64,000 nt of DNA from Megaustenia siamemsis (lineage: Eukaryota; Mollusca; Gastropoda; Stylommatophora; Ariophantidae): positions 13,472,107-13,536,106 of the forward strand of contig JAVIAB010000047.1 in NCBI GenBank assembly GCA_032433765.1, read 5' to 3'. The position numbers and the translations under genes were made by a program. Positions 10,331 to 21,672 of the stretch are shown here, in pieces. Within the stretch, counting starts at the first letter, position 1; each line of letters begins with the position of its first letter. Below the pieces are notes generated by a model. That model was given only the letters and a program-made list of their open reading frames with translations. It was not told where the DNA came from and searched no databases.

Positions 10331-10483
10331 CTGCTTTATTGAAGACGTCATCTAGCTGTTCCCTAACTGTGTCCACAACCTTGGGGTACTTCAGCATAAA
10401 CAGCAAAGCCCAGTACAGGGTGGCTGCTGTTGTTGTGGTACCATGCCACAGCAAGTCATACAATACTGCCTGACAGCTCCTCT
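10331..10483 (-). CDS. Cytochrome P450 (CYP2-clan) exon 4: I-helix
   Basis: Encodes the distal I-helix that normally positions oxygen over the heme: ERSCQAVLYDLLWHGTTTTA followed by ATLYWALLFMLKYPKV. The usual A-G-x-E/D-T-T motif appears as H-G-T-T-T-T. The Gly and the Thr pair are kept, while the Ala is replaced by His and the acidic residue by Thr. The acceptor is tctacag/ag and the donor is gcag/gtgggt, with phase 1 in and phase 1 out. The downstream J-helix segment (VVDTVREQLDDVFNKAG) is ordinary. The changed motif could mean altered chemistry or substrate-specific proton delivery. Confidence 0.9.
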
Positions 10484-10559
10484 CTGTAGACAGAATTACT
10501 TGACATCCAGACATGGCACTAACATCAATTTAATTATTAGCCATGGGAGATAATTTAAA

Positions 10560-11005
10560 TGAGTAAAAGCATCAAGATGTATAGAAATGCGAAGCTGCTG
10601 TAAAGTTGATGATAATAATGACAATTTTAAAAAAAAGAAAAAAGTGGTATGGTAACAGCTTTACGTAGGTGAGAAACAAAACAAAAGTAGAACGACGTTT
10701 CGGCCAAAAGACCTTCAGTAGGAACAACAAACTACTACACAAAAATATATAAGGATACACACAGAAATCTAGCTACATGGCGATAATATGCTAGACTCTC
10801 AAAAACGGAAAATAAGTCACTTCACTGAGGTCCAGATCTTGGTCAGCCACAGAGCTTGGCCAGGCAACTACTGAATTGAAATTGATATGTCCGGCCAACA
10901 AGACGAGACGAAGGTGTGAAAACTTTCTGACTTCGCAGTTCTACTTCTGTTTTATTTCTTACCAATGGTAAAGCTGTCTACATACAATTTTTTTCCTTTT
11001 TACAT
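10560..11005. mobile_element. Fold-back (inverted-repeat) element, copy 1
   Basis: Left arm near 10630-10695 (gtggtatggtaacagcttta, aacaaaacaaaagtagaac) pairs with the complement of 10925-11005 (ttctacttctgttttatttc, aaagctgtctacatac). The loop contains cgacgtttcggccaaaagac. The left flank (gcatcaagatgtatag, gaagctgctgtaaag) recurs at 17995, showing that the element is larger than the hairpin. No transposase is encoded. Confidence 0.6.
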
Positions 11006-11014
11006 TTTCATAAT

Positions 11015-11690
11015 TTTAATATTTTGATTAGATCTGACATAAGTATTTGAGGATAATTTTAAAAATATTTTGATTAGATCTGACATAAGTATTTGAGGAT
11101 AATTTTTAAAATATTTTGATTAGTTCTGACATAAGTATTTGAGGATAATTTTAAAAATATTTTGATTAGTTCTGACATAAGTATTTGAGGATAATTTTTA
11201 AAATATTTTGATTAGTTCTGACATTAGTATTTGAGGATAATTTTTAAAATATTTTGATTAGTTCTGACATAGGTATTTGAGGATAATTTTAAAAATATTT
11301 TGATTAGATCTGACATAAGTATTTGAGGATAATTTTAAAAATATTTTGATTAGATCTGACATAAGTATTTGAGGATAATTTTAAAAATATTTTTATTAGA
11401 TCTGACATAAGTATTTGAGGATAATTTTAAAAATATTTTGATTAGATCTGACATAAGTATTTGAGGATAATTTTAAAAATATTTTGATTAGATCTGACAT
11501 TAGTATTTGAGGATAATTTTAAAAATATTTTGATTAGTTCTGACATTAGTATTTGAGGATAATTTTTAAAATATTTTGATTAGTTCTGACATTAGTATTT
11601 GAGGATAATTTTTAAAATATTTTGATTAGTTCTGACATAGGTATTTGAGGATAATTTTAAAAATATTTTGATTAGATCTGACATAAGTAT
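11015..11690. repeat. 46-bp minisatellite in CYP intron 3, about 14-15 copies
   Basis: Unit attttgattagatctgacat, aagtatttgaggataatttt, aaaaat, with a measured period of 46 bp. Variants (agatc/agttc, aaaaat/taaaat) form blocks, suggesting segmental duplication of groups of units. Confidence 0.95.
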
Positions 11691-11841
11691 TGACCTATGA
11701 CATGAAAACTCATTATGAAGAAGTTGAAGACCCTGTACCTGTTTTAATTGCATTTAAAACATAATAGAATAAAAGTCTTAATAAGGAAGAAGCATCTAAG
11801 GACAAAAATCAGAGGAACACAATAACACGCAACATCTTGCT

Positions 11842-11960
11842 CAAATGGTCAGCGACTCATAGCTCACTGCTGGCATCAGGATCAGCACAAAGTTGATCAA
11901 GATCATATTCCACCTCAGAGTCGTGACTCTGGAAATTTACTAACCAGTTTGGCTAAACAA
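11842..11960. repeat. Dispersed repeat F, copy 1
   Basis: Shares atggtcagcgactcatagct, ctgctggcatc and a diverged 80-bp tail with 20565-20660. No coding capacity was seen and the family is not recognised. Confidence 0.4.
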
Positions 11961-12122
11961 GCAGAGACCATGGGTGTGGAAAAGGGGAAAAAAACTGATA
12001 TTCAAGCAGAATTCAGTCCCTTTGGACATCACTAGAGATAAAAATTTAGTGTACGCAAATTAAAACAAATAAAATATACAAAAACTTGACACAAAAAACA
12101 TAGCATCAAGATATATTCTAAC

Positions 12123-12474
12123 CTTCCACTGTTGTTCCTTTCACATTTTTGTGAGCTTTAATTTCTCGGAGGTAGATGTCTATAAAGTCTGTAATGTGAT
12201 CATCATTATACTCCTCTTTATGTTCCTCGAACACAGGGTTGATAATCTTTTGATGCATCTCTGTCATATTAATCCTCAAGAATTTTACATCAAAGAAATC
12301 TCCCATCAAAAACTTTTGAAATGGGAAAAAGTTGGGAAACTTGCTGTCGGAAAAAAGATCAAGGTTTTCCTTAAACTGAGTCGCAACTTTTTCTATAAGG
12401 ACATCTTTGTAGTCCATACGGCGAGAGAAAATGATGGAGGTTAGGGCATTGAAGACTGCACCATGAAGTATCAC
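12123..12474 (-). CDS. Cytochrome P450 (CYP2-clan) exon 3
   Basis: 117 codons covering helices D to G/H: VILHGAVFNALTSIIFSRRM and DYKD, the substrate-contact F-G region (NFFPFQKFLMGDFFDVKFL), and HITDFIDIYLREIKAHKNVK before the I-helix. The ITDFIDIYLREI stretch is a CYP2-clan signature in this place. The acceptor ctgcag/gtgata and donor gaag/gttaga give phase 0 in and phase 1 out. The donor is slightly weak, with T at +3. The join to exon 2 reads KAFDAK-VILHGAVFN, as expected for the family. Confidence 0.9.
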
Positions 12475-12524
12475 CTGCAGATAGTGGTAGTAGTGATTTA
12501 ATAAAACATGTTTCATTTAATAAC

Positions 12525-13004
12525 AGGTTTAACTAGTCACAGAATCATGATCTGATGATTGTTTTAAGACAAAGAAATTAGCGACTGATATACCTTATGG
12601 CATCTTGTAGAAAGCAAAAATACCCCAACCACCATGCTCAATCTATGGTTATTGATTGTAGGGTACCCCAAGTATGGTCCACACTAGTCATCTCTTTCAA
12701 CCACTCTTTTCATGTTTGTCCTTGAATGTTCCTGAGAGTTCACCAGTGGAAGTTTTGTGCTCTTCCAAGCACATGACCTATCATAAGGTGAGACAAGGAA
12801 ACACTTTGGGGTAGGTCACTATAAATGTACCAGCTATGACTTTTTGTTGCCCTTTTATGATGATTGTCCAACATTCTCATGAAATGTGACATGAAGACAC
12901 TGTTCTCACTTTTGTAAAAAATATAATTAAAATGACTATGTTTCTGTGCAGAACACTACAAATATATGAGTTTGACAGTACAAATATTAGTCTTCAGCGT
13001 AGAG
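12525..13004. other. CYP intron 2 sequence, nothing recognised
   Basis: No exon, array or mobile element recognised before the SINE at 13017. Confidence 0.5.
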
Positions 13005-13016
13005 TTTACCAGAGTT

Positions 13017-13266
13017 GCAATTGCTCAGTGGTTAGTGAACTGGACTCCAAAGTACAAGAGGTCTGTTTTGATCCTAACCAACGGATTCTGAGTTCATCCA
13101 GCCTTAAACAGGTACCGGATATTTTTTCTGGGAAAGTAAGGCGGCACGGGCATAATACCAACCACATTACCCAAAAAATCATGTGCCGAAGATCTGTAAA
13201 ATTTATAGTCACTAACACCATATTCCCTATACGTCACTTGGCGTGACGGGGGGGTCTCTACTTTTC
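13017..13266 (+). mobile_element. SINE-A copy with 12-bp target duplication
   Basis: Flanked by tttaccagagtt at 13005-13016 and 13267-13278. The head starts at gcaattgctcag, the B-box is degenerate (ctgttttgatcctaac) and the body is complete through gtgacggggg. It lies in CYP intron 2. Confidence 0.93.
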
Positions 13267-13280
13267 TTTACCAGAGTTTA

Positions 13281-13742
13281 CCCTTTGGGACATAATCACA
13301 AAGGCCTTCAGAGAAGAAAGGTGGTGTCAGGATACCTGTCAACTGAAGAATGAAATTTAGACTTCAGACCATGATCAGATCAAAGTACCACAATAAATAA
13401 AGCTGCCAAAGGTGCTTGGAAGGTACAATTATTCATTGCAGTTTTCAAGGTTTATTGGTCAGCTACCATCTACCACAGGTGAGTCAGCCCCCCCCCCCCC
13501 CCATTAAGGTACAAATCTAAATCTACTTGCCATGTTGGGTAGATGAGGGCAGAACATTCACAATTATAATGATATTTAAAAAAAGCACAAGTGGAAACAC
13601 CCCTTACAACAAACGAAGTCTTGTTAATTTTGCAGGCAGACTCATAATTCAAATATCAACAAAACCAGCCTAGATAGTTTCGGATATAACTATCAAACAT
13701 CCACCAGTCAGGTTCAAATTGTCTCTAAAAATGTAAAATGTC
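13281..13742. other. CYP intron 2 sequence with poly-C tract
   Basis: Non-coding. A C run occurs at about 13489-13502, and nothing else is recognised. Confidence 0.5.
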
Positions 13743-14215
13743 ATTCATCATCATCAAGTACCAGGCCTGCTGGCATAGGTGATCATGTCTCTCCACAACT
13801 TTCAATCTCGACAGTTATTTATCATTTCTGTTGCTGACCTTCTGCCAAGCCATTCTCTTAAGCTGTCTGGTATTTTTTATCTTTGCTTACCTTTATTACT
13901 TCGTCCTTCAATTTTCCCAGTTTTTACAATATATTCCAGTAGTTCTCTTCTCATTACATGGCCAAAAAATTATGATTGTTTCTTCCTAATATTGGAAATT
14001 AGCTCTCTTTTTGCTTTGGCTTCTTTCAGAACATTTTCATTACTCTTCCTAGCTGTCCATGGTATTCTCAACATTCTTCTGTAAAACCACATTTCTACAG
14101 ACTCTGGTGATTCTCTTGTCTGTTGTCCTATTATCCATGATTCACATCCATATGTTAAGACTGGCTCTACATAACATTTAAGAACTCTTTTTCTTGTTTC
14201 TATTATGTCATTAGC
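13743..14215 (-). mobile_element. LINE (family II) 3' fragment
   Basis: The minus strand encodes the RT-distal part: pieces of ESWIIGQQTRESPESVEMWF, the MLRIPWTARKSNENVLKEAK segment, and a C-terminal tail ending with a WRDMI-like motif. The 3' end has a short GAT-rich tail (gatgatgatgaatgac near 13743). Several stops interrupt it. The same family occurs at 14450, 22393, 27270, 32898 and 33655. Confidence 0.75.
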
Positions 14216-14449
14216 ATTGTAGTAACATGCTGGATTGGTGATCAGGTGAACATGAGTTTAAGCTCTCAGATCAACACAGATGAAAAAAGAATGGGTTTCT
14301 GGCTTATGAGAAGGGTAGTGTGGTGAGAAGAAAAGCACTGGCTGCTTCACCTCCAAAGACAGTGACCTAGTATGGCAAAATGTAATACCACACTCTCATT
14401 ACATTGTAAGTTACAGCAAGAGATAGAGGGATGCAAAGTGAAAATATAT

Positions 14450-14582
14450 GAAACTGTTTAAGAGAATGGCTGGGCAAAAGGTCAACAACAGAAATGATAA
14501 ATAACTATCAAGATCTCGAGAGTTATGGGGAGACATGATCACCGACACCAGCAGTCATAGTACTTGATGATGATGTAATAAA
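14450..14582 (+). mobile_element. LINE (family II) 3' terminus, opposite orientation
   Basis: Plus-strand match to the last ~130 bp of the same family (agagaatggctgggcaaaag, acagaaatgataaataact, gacatgatcaccgacac), ending acttgatgatgatg. With 13743-14215 it forms an inverted pair about 230 bp apart. Confidence 0.75.
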
Positions 14583-15480
14583 GCTCAATTCTGAGACATA
14601 ACTTGAGTATAATTCGGCTATAGTATCTGAAAAATGATCATAAGAGATCCTATAATGTGCATTTTTACAATATTTGTGGTTAAATTATGGTTATTTTGCA
14701 TCTCAAATCATAAAATTAGTCACATTTTGACATGTTTATTTTCATATACGTTATTGGGCTAAAATTTAATTAGATAAAAACTGAACTATTCTAGAATATT
14801 AATATCTTTTTTCAGTGAACCAAATTTGAACCACTCCATTAAAATATCAAACTCAAGAATGAGTAGAATGTAGTTTCCTCATGACATCTTCATTTATACA
14901 TGTAGTAACATTTTTATCATTATAGCTAAAATACTACTTTGAGACTACTTTGCTACCAGCTTTACTACTTTGAGACTACTTTGCTACCAGCTATACTACT
15001 TTGAGACTACTTTGCTACCAGCCTTACTACTTTCAGATTAAAGCAAACAGTCGTGAGATGTCCAGTTAGAGAGAATGATATATATCCCATAGAGAGATGC
15101 TGATAGACAGAGCAAACATCTGTGTTTTTTGATTACTGGTATTTTCATTTTATCCAATTTTTGGGGCTTGCCAGATGGTTTTCTATGAGGCTGGAAAATA
15201 AAGTTGTATGCCCTGCGCAGTCGCCATGAGCTGTACACGCCAAAGTTTTTATTTCAACCACAAATAGATATAAAAACTTGGTTGACCCTGTCGTGATTTG
15301 AAAACTGTCTCCACTATATTTGGAGAATGACATATTTGATCAATTAGGACACCTGCACATTGGTAAAGTAACAAGAATAAAGAAACAATCTTGTCTCAAC
15401 TATTGGATATGAGAAAGATGGTGTTAGTGTGAATGTTTTTCATTTATCATCCACATATATTTTGTGGGGCCATATGGTCA
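14583..15480. other. CYP intron 2 sequence with a small 31-bp x3 tandem repeat
   Basis: AT-rich and non-coding. Three units of a 31-bp repeat (gagactactttgctaccagc) lie at about 14935-15035. Short ORFs at 15038-15333 show no family resemblance. Confidence 0.5.
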
Positions 15481-15483
15481 GCA

Positions 15484-15780
15484 TATGGGGGGCATTGGTA
15501 GCCTAGTTGGGAATACCACCAAACTAGGTTACCAACGTTAGGACAACCAGTGTTCGATTCCCATTGGAAGCAGTGTGAATCGTACTCATGGTTGGACAAA
15601 AAAAATACCCCCGTGCTCGACCCAGCCGCTAGCAGAAATGGGTACCAGGGTTAGTAAACTGGGAAGGTGAGGAATGCCACCTTGCATCGTGAGTTTCACT
15701 GCTTGAAGCAGAAGTCTCAGAACATTTCTCCATATGCGGCCTAGCACATATGGGTGAAAACTTGCGTGCTAAGATGCCGA
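15484..15780 (+). mobile_element. SINE-D copy (fourth tRNA-like SINE family)
   Basis: tRNA-like head with A-box ggtagcctagttgggaatac and B-box cagtgttcgattcccattgg, followed by a non-tRNA body. A related head occurs inverted at 46258-46331. The 3' boundary is uncertain. Confidence 0.6.
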
Positions 15781-15827
15781 TTCAAGTCTCGTCCTTTACT
15801 TCAAGGTCAGCACTATGTCAGAGCAGT

Positions 15828-15882
15828 ACTTTCCCAGAAAAAAAATCTCTAGTTCCCATTTAAGGTTGGATTAACATATAAA
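15828..15882 (-). mobile_element. SINE-A internal fragment
   Basis: Complement of the SINE-A body (tactttcccagaaaaaaaat, agttcccatttaaggttgg). About 55 bp survive, without the head or the 3' end. Confidence 0.6.
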
Positions 15883-15934
15883 ATATCAAAGGGGGTCAAA
15901 CTTGACCACTTGTCCGCAACAGAAGTTCACTAAC

Positions 15935-16770
15935 TTCTACAGTTTACTATATCAAACCTCTACATTTACTATATCAAACCTCAACAGTGTACTATATCAA
16001 ACCTCTACATTTACTATATCAAACTTCTACAGTTTACTATATCAAACCTCTACAGTTTACTATATCAAACCTCAACAGTTTACTATATCAAACCTCTACA
16101 TTTACTATATCAAACCTCAACAGTTTACTATATCAAACCTCTACATTTACTATATCAAACCTCTACAGTTTACTATATCAAACCTCTACATTTACTATAT
16201 CAAACCTCTACATTTACTATATCAAACCTCAACATTTACTATATCAAACCTCTACATTTACTATATCAAACCTCAACAGTTTACTATATCAAACCTCTAC
16301 ATTTACTATATCAAACCTCTACATTTACTATATCAAACCTCAACAGTTTACTATATCAAACCTCTACAGTTTACTATATCAAACCTCTACAGTTTACTAT
16401 ATCAAACCTCTACATTTACTATATCAAACCTCTACATTTACTATATCAAACCTCTACAGTTTACTATATCAAACCTCTACATTTACAATATCAAACCTCC
16501 ACATTTACTATATCAAACCTCAACAGTTAACTATATCAAACCTCTACATTTACTATATCAAACCTCAACAGTTTACTATATCAAACCTCAACAGTTTACT
16601 ATATCAAACCACTACAGTTTACTATATCAAACCTCAACAGTTTACTATATCAAACCTCAACAGTTTACTATATCAAACCTCAACAGTTTACTATATCAAA
16701 CCTCAACAGTTTACTATATCAAACCACTACAGTTTACTATATCAAACCTCAACAGTTTACTATATCAACA
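15935..16770. repeat. 22/23-bp minisatellite, about 36 copies
   Basis: Alternating units tttactatatcaaacctcta(ca) and the form ending ctcaacag, in intron 2 of the CYP gene. Unit-length mixing keeps two plus-strand frames open for about 270-300 codons. Those are repeat artefacts, not genes. Confidence 0.97.
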
Positions 16771-17084
16771 AACAATTACAATTGAAAATATTTATAAAGT
16801 GATTCAATGAAGAAAAGTGGAGGTAGGCTCTGTACACAGTCAGTGGGTCGAGTCATTGGTTGGAGAAGTCAATGATACGTAGTCTACATTCATTGATATA
16901 CAGGAGCTCGGGGAAATGAAAGAGCTGACATGTGAGCTAGCTGTGCTGTCATCAAAGACGGTCAACCGATGGATCAGGTGCACGTCATTAATGCACTCTG
17001 AGATGTGAGAAAAGCACAAAACTATTCACGCTGCTCTTTTGAATGAAAGAGATGGGTACAGCCTGAAACAGAAGGCTTAGTAAG

Positions 17085-17215
17085 TGCATAAGGGGACTTA
17101 ACCAACACAGAACTAGAGTTGTCAGTTGCTGGTCACTGCGGGACTTGCTGAGGAGAGGATCTGAGCAAATATGGACATGATCAGAGTGCACTTAAGATAA
17201 TACATGAATAACTCA
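17085..17215 (+). repeat. Dispersed repeat E, copy 1
   Basis: Shares agttgtcagttgctgg, actgcgggacttgctgagga and ggatctgagc with 26283-26400 and (inverted) 38412-38535. One copy ends in a GAT-rich tail, so it may be an untranslated LINE 3' end or a SINE body. Confidence 0.55.
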
Positions 17216-17287
17216 ATAACAGTTACAGTAAGAAAGCAGGAAACATTACTCTAGCATCCATAAATTGTTATTATTGGAATGTCTTAC

Positions 17288-17445
17288 CTTGGCATCAAAT
17301 GCTTTTTCTTCTTCTTTCAAAGCTGTGACAAGATGCGTAGCCTCCCTGAGGACAAAGGTAGCAACATTTTGGTTCACATGCTGCAGACCAAGCTCTGTAA
17401 CCCTGCGTTGCTCTCTCCACTCCCGTCCTGAATTGCAAATCACAC
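17288..17445 (-). CDS. Cytochrome P450 (CYP2-clan) exon 2: C-helix
   Basis: Encodes VICNSGREWREQRRVTELGL and continues to LREATHLVTALKEEEKAFDAK. W-R-E-Q-R is the C-helix W-x-x-x-R motif whose Trp and Arg contact heme propionates. The acceptor tttgtag/gt completes the Gly codon split from exon 1 and the donor is gccaag/gtaaga. It enters in phase 1 and leaves in phase 0. The length (158 nt) and content match the second exon of CYP2-type genes. Upstream in-frame hydrophobic codons beyond the acceptor belong to the intron. Confidence 0.92.
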
Positions 17446-17994
17446 CTACAAATCCCAAATTAAACATATAAATAACAATACCAATAACGAAAATGGCACA
17501 AAGCGATGTCATAAAATATGTGATGAAGCATTGATGGAAAAATGTTTCAAACAATAAACATAAACAAAACTAACAAACAAACAATCTGTTGGTACCAGAT
17601 GACTCCAACATAAAGTTTGACAACTTATTTATAAACAACAAATAATAACACAACATAGTGAACATAGAAGAAACAAAAAAAAAAATCTAAAAAGTGGGAG
17701 ATCTGGCTGGAGAGTGATTCCTTCAGAAGAGCTGTGAAGAGAGCAGCATTCTCCAAATGAGACACAACTAGATGATGATGATGCTTCTCAGGTTTCAGTT
17801 ATTTCTTTCTTTGAAGTTTTGTCTTTTTTTTATTTCACATGCTTTGATGGTAGTGTAGGTTTTGGTAACACAACTTTGTAATTACCAATATTCTACTCTA
17901 TCCATAAAACCTGTTTCATCGCAGTCAGGAATTCCACATATCTACTCCACCATGTCACAGCATTTCCCAAAATGCACTGGTAAATTCTGTTGAA

Positions 17995-18205
17995 GTAAAG
18001 GCATCAAGATGCACCAAGATGCAAAGCTGCTGTAAAGCTGATGATAATAGCAATACTAAATAAAAGAAGAAAAAAAGTGGTTTGGTGACAGCTTTAAGTG
18101 GTAATGGGCAAAACAAAAGTGAAGGCCTACTTGGCCGAAACGTCGACTTTTGTTTTGTCCATTACCACGTAAAGCTGTCACCATACCACTTTTCTTCTTC
18201 AGTAT
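17995..18205. mobile_element. Fold-back element, copy 2 (long hairpin)
   Basis: 18065-18205 is a hairpin. The left arm (agtggtttggtgacagcttt, ggtaatgggcaaaacaaaag) is complementary to the right arm (cttttgttttgtccattacc, aaagctgtcaccataccact), with arms of about 55 bp. The roughly 25-bp loop contains cttggccgaaacgtcg. The leader gcatcaagatgcac..gcaaagctgctgtaaag matches 10560-10610. Confidence 0.75.
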
Positions 18206-18978
18206 TGCTAAATTCTGTTGACAAGGTTGCTCCACACACGTCCTACTCAACTACATGTTTAACTCTTTCCGGACTTTTAACTGATACAATGGCAGCACGT
18301 ATGAAGGCATACCTGACCAAAATCCGACACATCGGCTCAGATCAGCTACAGTTGAATATTTTAAAGTAAAGTAACGGTTATGTATAAATATTCACGAATA
18401 CTTGTATTCGATTATTTAGAAGAAGCTTCATAATTAGTTCCTTCAATTGCCATGTGGTATCTTTAGATACAGTGGTTGCATTTTCAAAGCAAATGGGTTT
18501 TTTTCTGACAAATATTGGCCACATGGCCACACCATTTCTTGTGCCTAATTTCATTATTTGTGGACATAAATGCATCAAGCAAAGTGTATTTTGAAGAACC
18601 TTGGATTAGTTTGTGTATAATTTCGAGAAGAATGGATAGCAAACACTAGAATGGATAGTTTCTAGTCAGGGAAAAATAGAGGTACGTGAGATTATTTTGA
18701 ATTGAAAATTATCTGCCTTTGAATACTTTTATACTATATAAAATATATCATATATTTATTTCCTTCAGATATCACTAATACAATACTATTTTTATCCTCT
18801 TCAACCATTTACCTTTCCGGTGATGTATAACATGTACCATTTAATTATACTATTGCGTGAAATTGTAAAAAGAAAAAGACGTGAAGGAATTTTTCTAAAT
18901 TTAAAACTAATCTGGCCCGAACCTAATGAAAACCTAAAGTCTGCCTAAGACTGGAAAGGGTTAATTGCCACACACACA
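18206..18978. other. CYP intron 1 sequence, nothing recognised
   Basis: AT-rich, without coding exons or repeat structure visible by eye. Confidence 0.5.
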
Positions 18979-19835
18979 ATATCTATCCATTGCTCTTTCG
19001 AGCCAAAGATCGCACATAGGGGAGAAATTCTAAACTATGTTCAATGACCGCTGTTAATAAGTGTGAAACCCTGCATAGGATCTGGATTGTATCTCACCAT
19101 ATGTCCCTGTTCTGGGCGAGCAGTCCAGTTTCAGCAAGGTAGCTGACTCATGCTGTAATTTCCACTCATCTCAGTCTTCTTTTTATGGTTATGAAAGGCC
19201 CCGGTATCATTGCAAATGAATTAAAATCCATAATTGCTCAACTGCCCGTGCCAGTGGAATCATCCAAATTAATATCTCATCTCCCAAACAAAGAAAGGTA
19301 GCTGTAGTCTCCATCATAATAGTCTCAGCACACGCCAAAAGACATAAGGCGAAACCACACAGAAAGTGAACACGACCATCTATTCCCTATCATATATCAT
19401 CATTCATCATAAACAATCGGAATATTGAAACACGATTAAAACGGATGAAATGCACAGCTCATGGTGTGCACAGAGCACTTAACTCAGTAGCTTCTGCAAC
19501 AAGCCGGACTTGGAATATGAGGAAACTGCATCAAGGAACACTTCTTTATAGTGTCTCTCTAGGTCAGCCTCTTTTCCTTTTATCTCTGGTTCCCATATTA
19601 TTTCTTCTCATCACATGGCCAACATATAACCACCTTCTTATCATTATGCATGGTATTTTTTATGCTCTGCAGTTTCTCTTATTTCTGCACTACTACTGAA
19701 TTCATTCCATGGTATATGAAGCATTTTCCTGAGGTATTTATTGTCACAGGCATCTAAGGTATATTCTATTTCTTTAGTTGTTTTCCAGCTCATGCATGCA
19801 CAAGTCAGGGTGGATGATACATTTATACACACACT
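18979..19835 (-). mobile_element. LINE (family I) remnant, old and rearranged
   Basis: The left edge atctatccattgctctttcg matches the 3' tail of the LINE at 1726 (atctattgacctttcgagcc). From 19440 further 3' coding blocks are recognisable on the minus strand: SSTLTCACMSWKTTKEIEYT and CDNKYLRKMLHIPWNEF, parallel to the 1822-2781 RT tail. An unrelated 200-bp stretch separates the two parts. Confidence 0.65.
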
Positions 19836-20560
19836 ATAGGTGTCTTTTTATATGCCTAGGCTTCACAAACTCAGGATCTTCAGTTAGGGAGTTTCATGAG
19901 ATTTCAGTCTTAAAATGTAGCAGCAGGTTAACACTTGGAGGTTTAGATACTCCTTGCCAAGCTCAATTCCTTCGTGACCTCCCCACAAGCAAGCGTGGCA
20001 GTCAAGGTTTCTTTTTACTCATTTGTAATATTATTGTCTTTTTATAAGATATTATTTTGCTATGTAGTGTTAGGTTTACTTGTTTACATATTTGTGTGTG
20101 TGCTGTCCACTGTTCCTGCTGAAGCCCTATTGAGCTGCAATGCCATTCGATTGTGTTGTCCATCAATTATGTAATGCTGTAACCACAACTTTTTCCCCTC
20201 TCACCTAACATCTGGAAATCATGACCCAGATGAGGCTTCTATTAACAGCTAAAGAGTAGAAATATTTGCTCAGTGGAAGGGCCACTCTTGATGGTCTAAT
20301 GATCTATTGTTGCTAAACTCAACAATTATTCCATATCACATTAGTGAAACACAGAGAAAACAGGAAGTAAATAGTTGTGTCTACAATGTCTCAGTAAATC
20401 ATAGGAGAGACAAGGCATTCACTTTACAGGAGTCTAGTTGTTATCTGATACAACAGAAAGAAATACTTTCAGGGAAATATGAAGAAGGAAACATGAAATA
20501 TGCAAGAGCATAAGAATTAAAATGTTAGATGACCCAGGACACCCACCGAAAAAAAGGGAC
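19836..20560. other. CYP intron 1 sequence, nothing recognised
   Basis: No element or exon could be supported. Short ORFs lack family features. Confidence 0.45.
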
Positions 20561-20564
20561 TAAA

Positions 20565-20660
20565 AATGGCCAGCGACTCATAGCTGGCTGCTTGCATCCT
20601 ACTCAATGTCTTTGAGGTGGGCCTGAAACAGACTAACCAGAATTTCCAACCAAAGAGGGA
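20565..20660. repeat. Dispersed repeat F, copy 2
   Basis: atggccagcgactcatagct and gctgcttgcatc match 11842-11880. The tail is diverged. Confidence 0.4.
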
Positions 20661-20744
20661 AGGCAATGCAGTACAAAAAAATGCAGCACTGAAATCTAAG
20701 CCCACTTAAAGTCAATCTAACTTTTTCCATGTGGAATCTTTTTG

Positions 20745-20970
20745 TCAATGCAATGGAAAAGATTTCAGAGACAAAACTTTTCACGAATTTAAGAATCAAT
20801 CTACATATTGATATAACATATTATATATGAATTTTTAGATAATTGAACAAGGTATTAGATTTCACTAATACCAAGATGATACAAGACATGAAAAAGAGTA
20901 TGGTTTGATGACGGTTCACAATAATCAAATTGAGAGTGGCGCACTATGCAGCAAAATGTACATAAAGAGT
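20745..20970. repeat. Dispersed repeat G, copy 1
   Basis: Parallel to 25562-25850 through aatggaaaagatttcagaga, gataattgaacaaggtatta, atggtttgatgacggttcac and atcaaattgagagtggcgca. Identity is about 75-80% by eye. It is non-coding and the family is unknown. Confidence 0.6.
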
Positions 20971-20991
20971 TAAGAATGGACAATATGGAGG

Positions 20992-21535
20992 TGTAATAGT
21001 AAATAGCCAAGAGGGCATGTGTTGAGGGTATTTAGGGGAGACTAGTTATGATAGAAATAGACTATAGATAGGTGTAATGGTATACGGCCAAGAGGGCGTG
21101 TATTCAGTGGGAAGTCATGGAAGCTTGAAAGACACCAGGTGAGGGCAGTTATGCTAGAAACAGACCAAGATAGGGTCATGGTCAAATGGTTAAGACAGAA
21201 GGGATCTGGAAGGATCTAGAAGTGACGTATTGGGTACGCATGTTGTAGACAAAGGAGGATAGAAGATTAAAAATGATTGGTTAGGGAGGATTCTGGGATT
21301 GTGAATAGGAGGGTGGTATAAATAGTTGGGACGAGAGAAATCTCTCTCGCTGGTCAACAACTGCCATAGTCATGTTATCAATTGATGGTTTTTATAAGTG
21401 AAAGAAGTGTGAATGGTCTCTATATTTTGTACAGCCATGTCGACAGTTTAATGTAAATAAAGTTGCTACTCTGTTGACGACAACTGGTTGTTGATTCCAC
21501 TTCGTTAAAAGCCATTGCAGCGTTTTGCCTACAAC
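20992..21535 (+). mobile_element. Putative solo LTR
   Basis: Starts tgtaatagtaaatagccaag and has a TATA box (tataaatag, 21317-21325) and a polyadenylation signal (aataaa, 21456-21461) in LTR order. It ends near gcctacaac with the 5-bp word ggagg on both sides (20987-20991 and 21536-21540). The 5' part is repeated once inside at about 21071 (tgtaatggtatacggccaag). No gag-pol sequence is adjacent. The termini lack a perfect TG..CA pair, so the call is tentative. Confidence 0.4.
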
Positions 21536-21672
21536 GGAGGCTGGATGGTTGAGAAGTAAGAGGACCTGTAGACACTCTGAATATGAAAGCTCAGAATTAA
21601 TGGTAAATGACTGCCAAATTGAGTATTACTTGAGAAACCTAGCTATGAAAGAAAAACTGTATGACCATTTAC

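Noticed and set aside
15902..16810. Long plus-strand ORFs (271-302 codons)
   Set aside because: They are readings of a 22/23-bp tandem repeat, with no non-repetitive protein sequence and no start or splice support.
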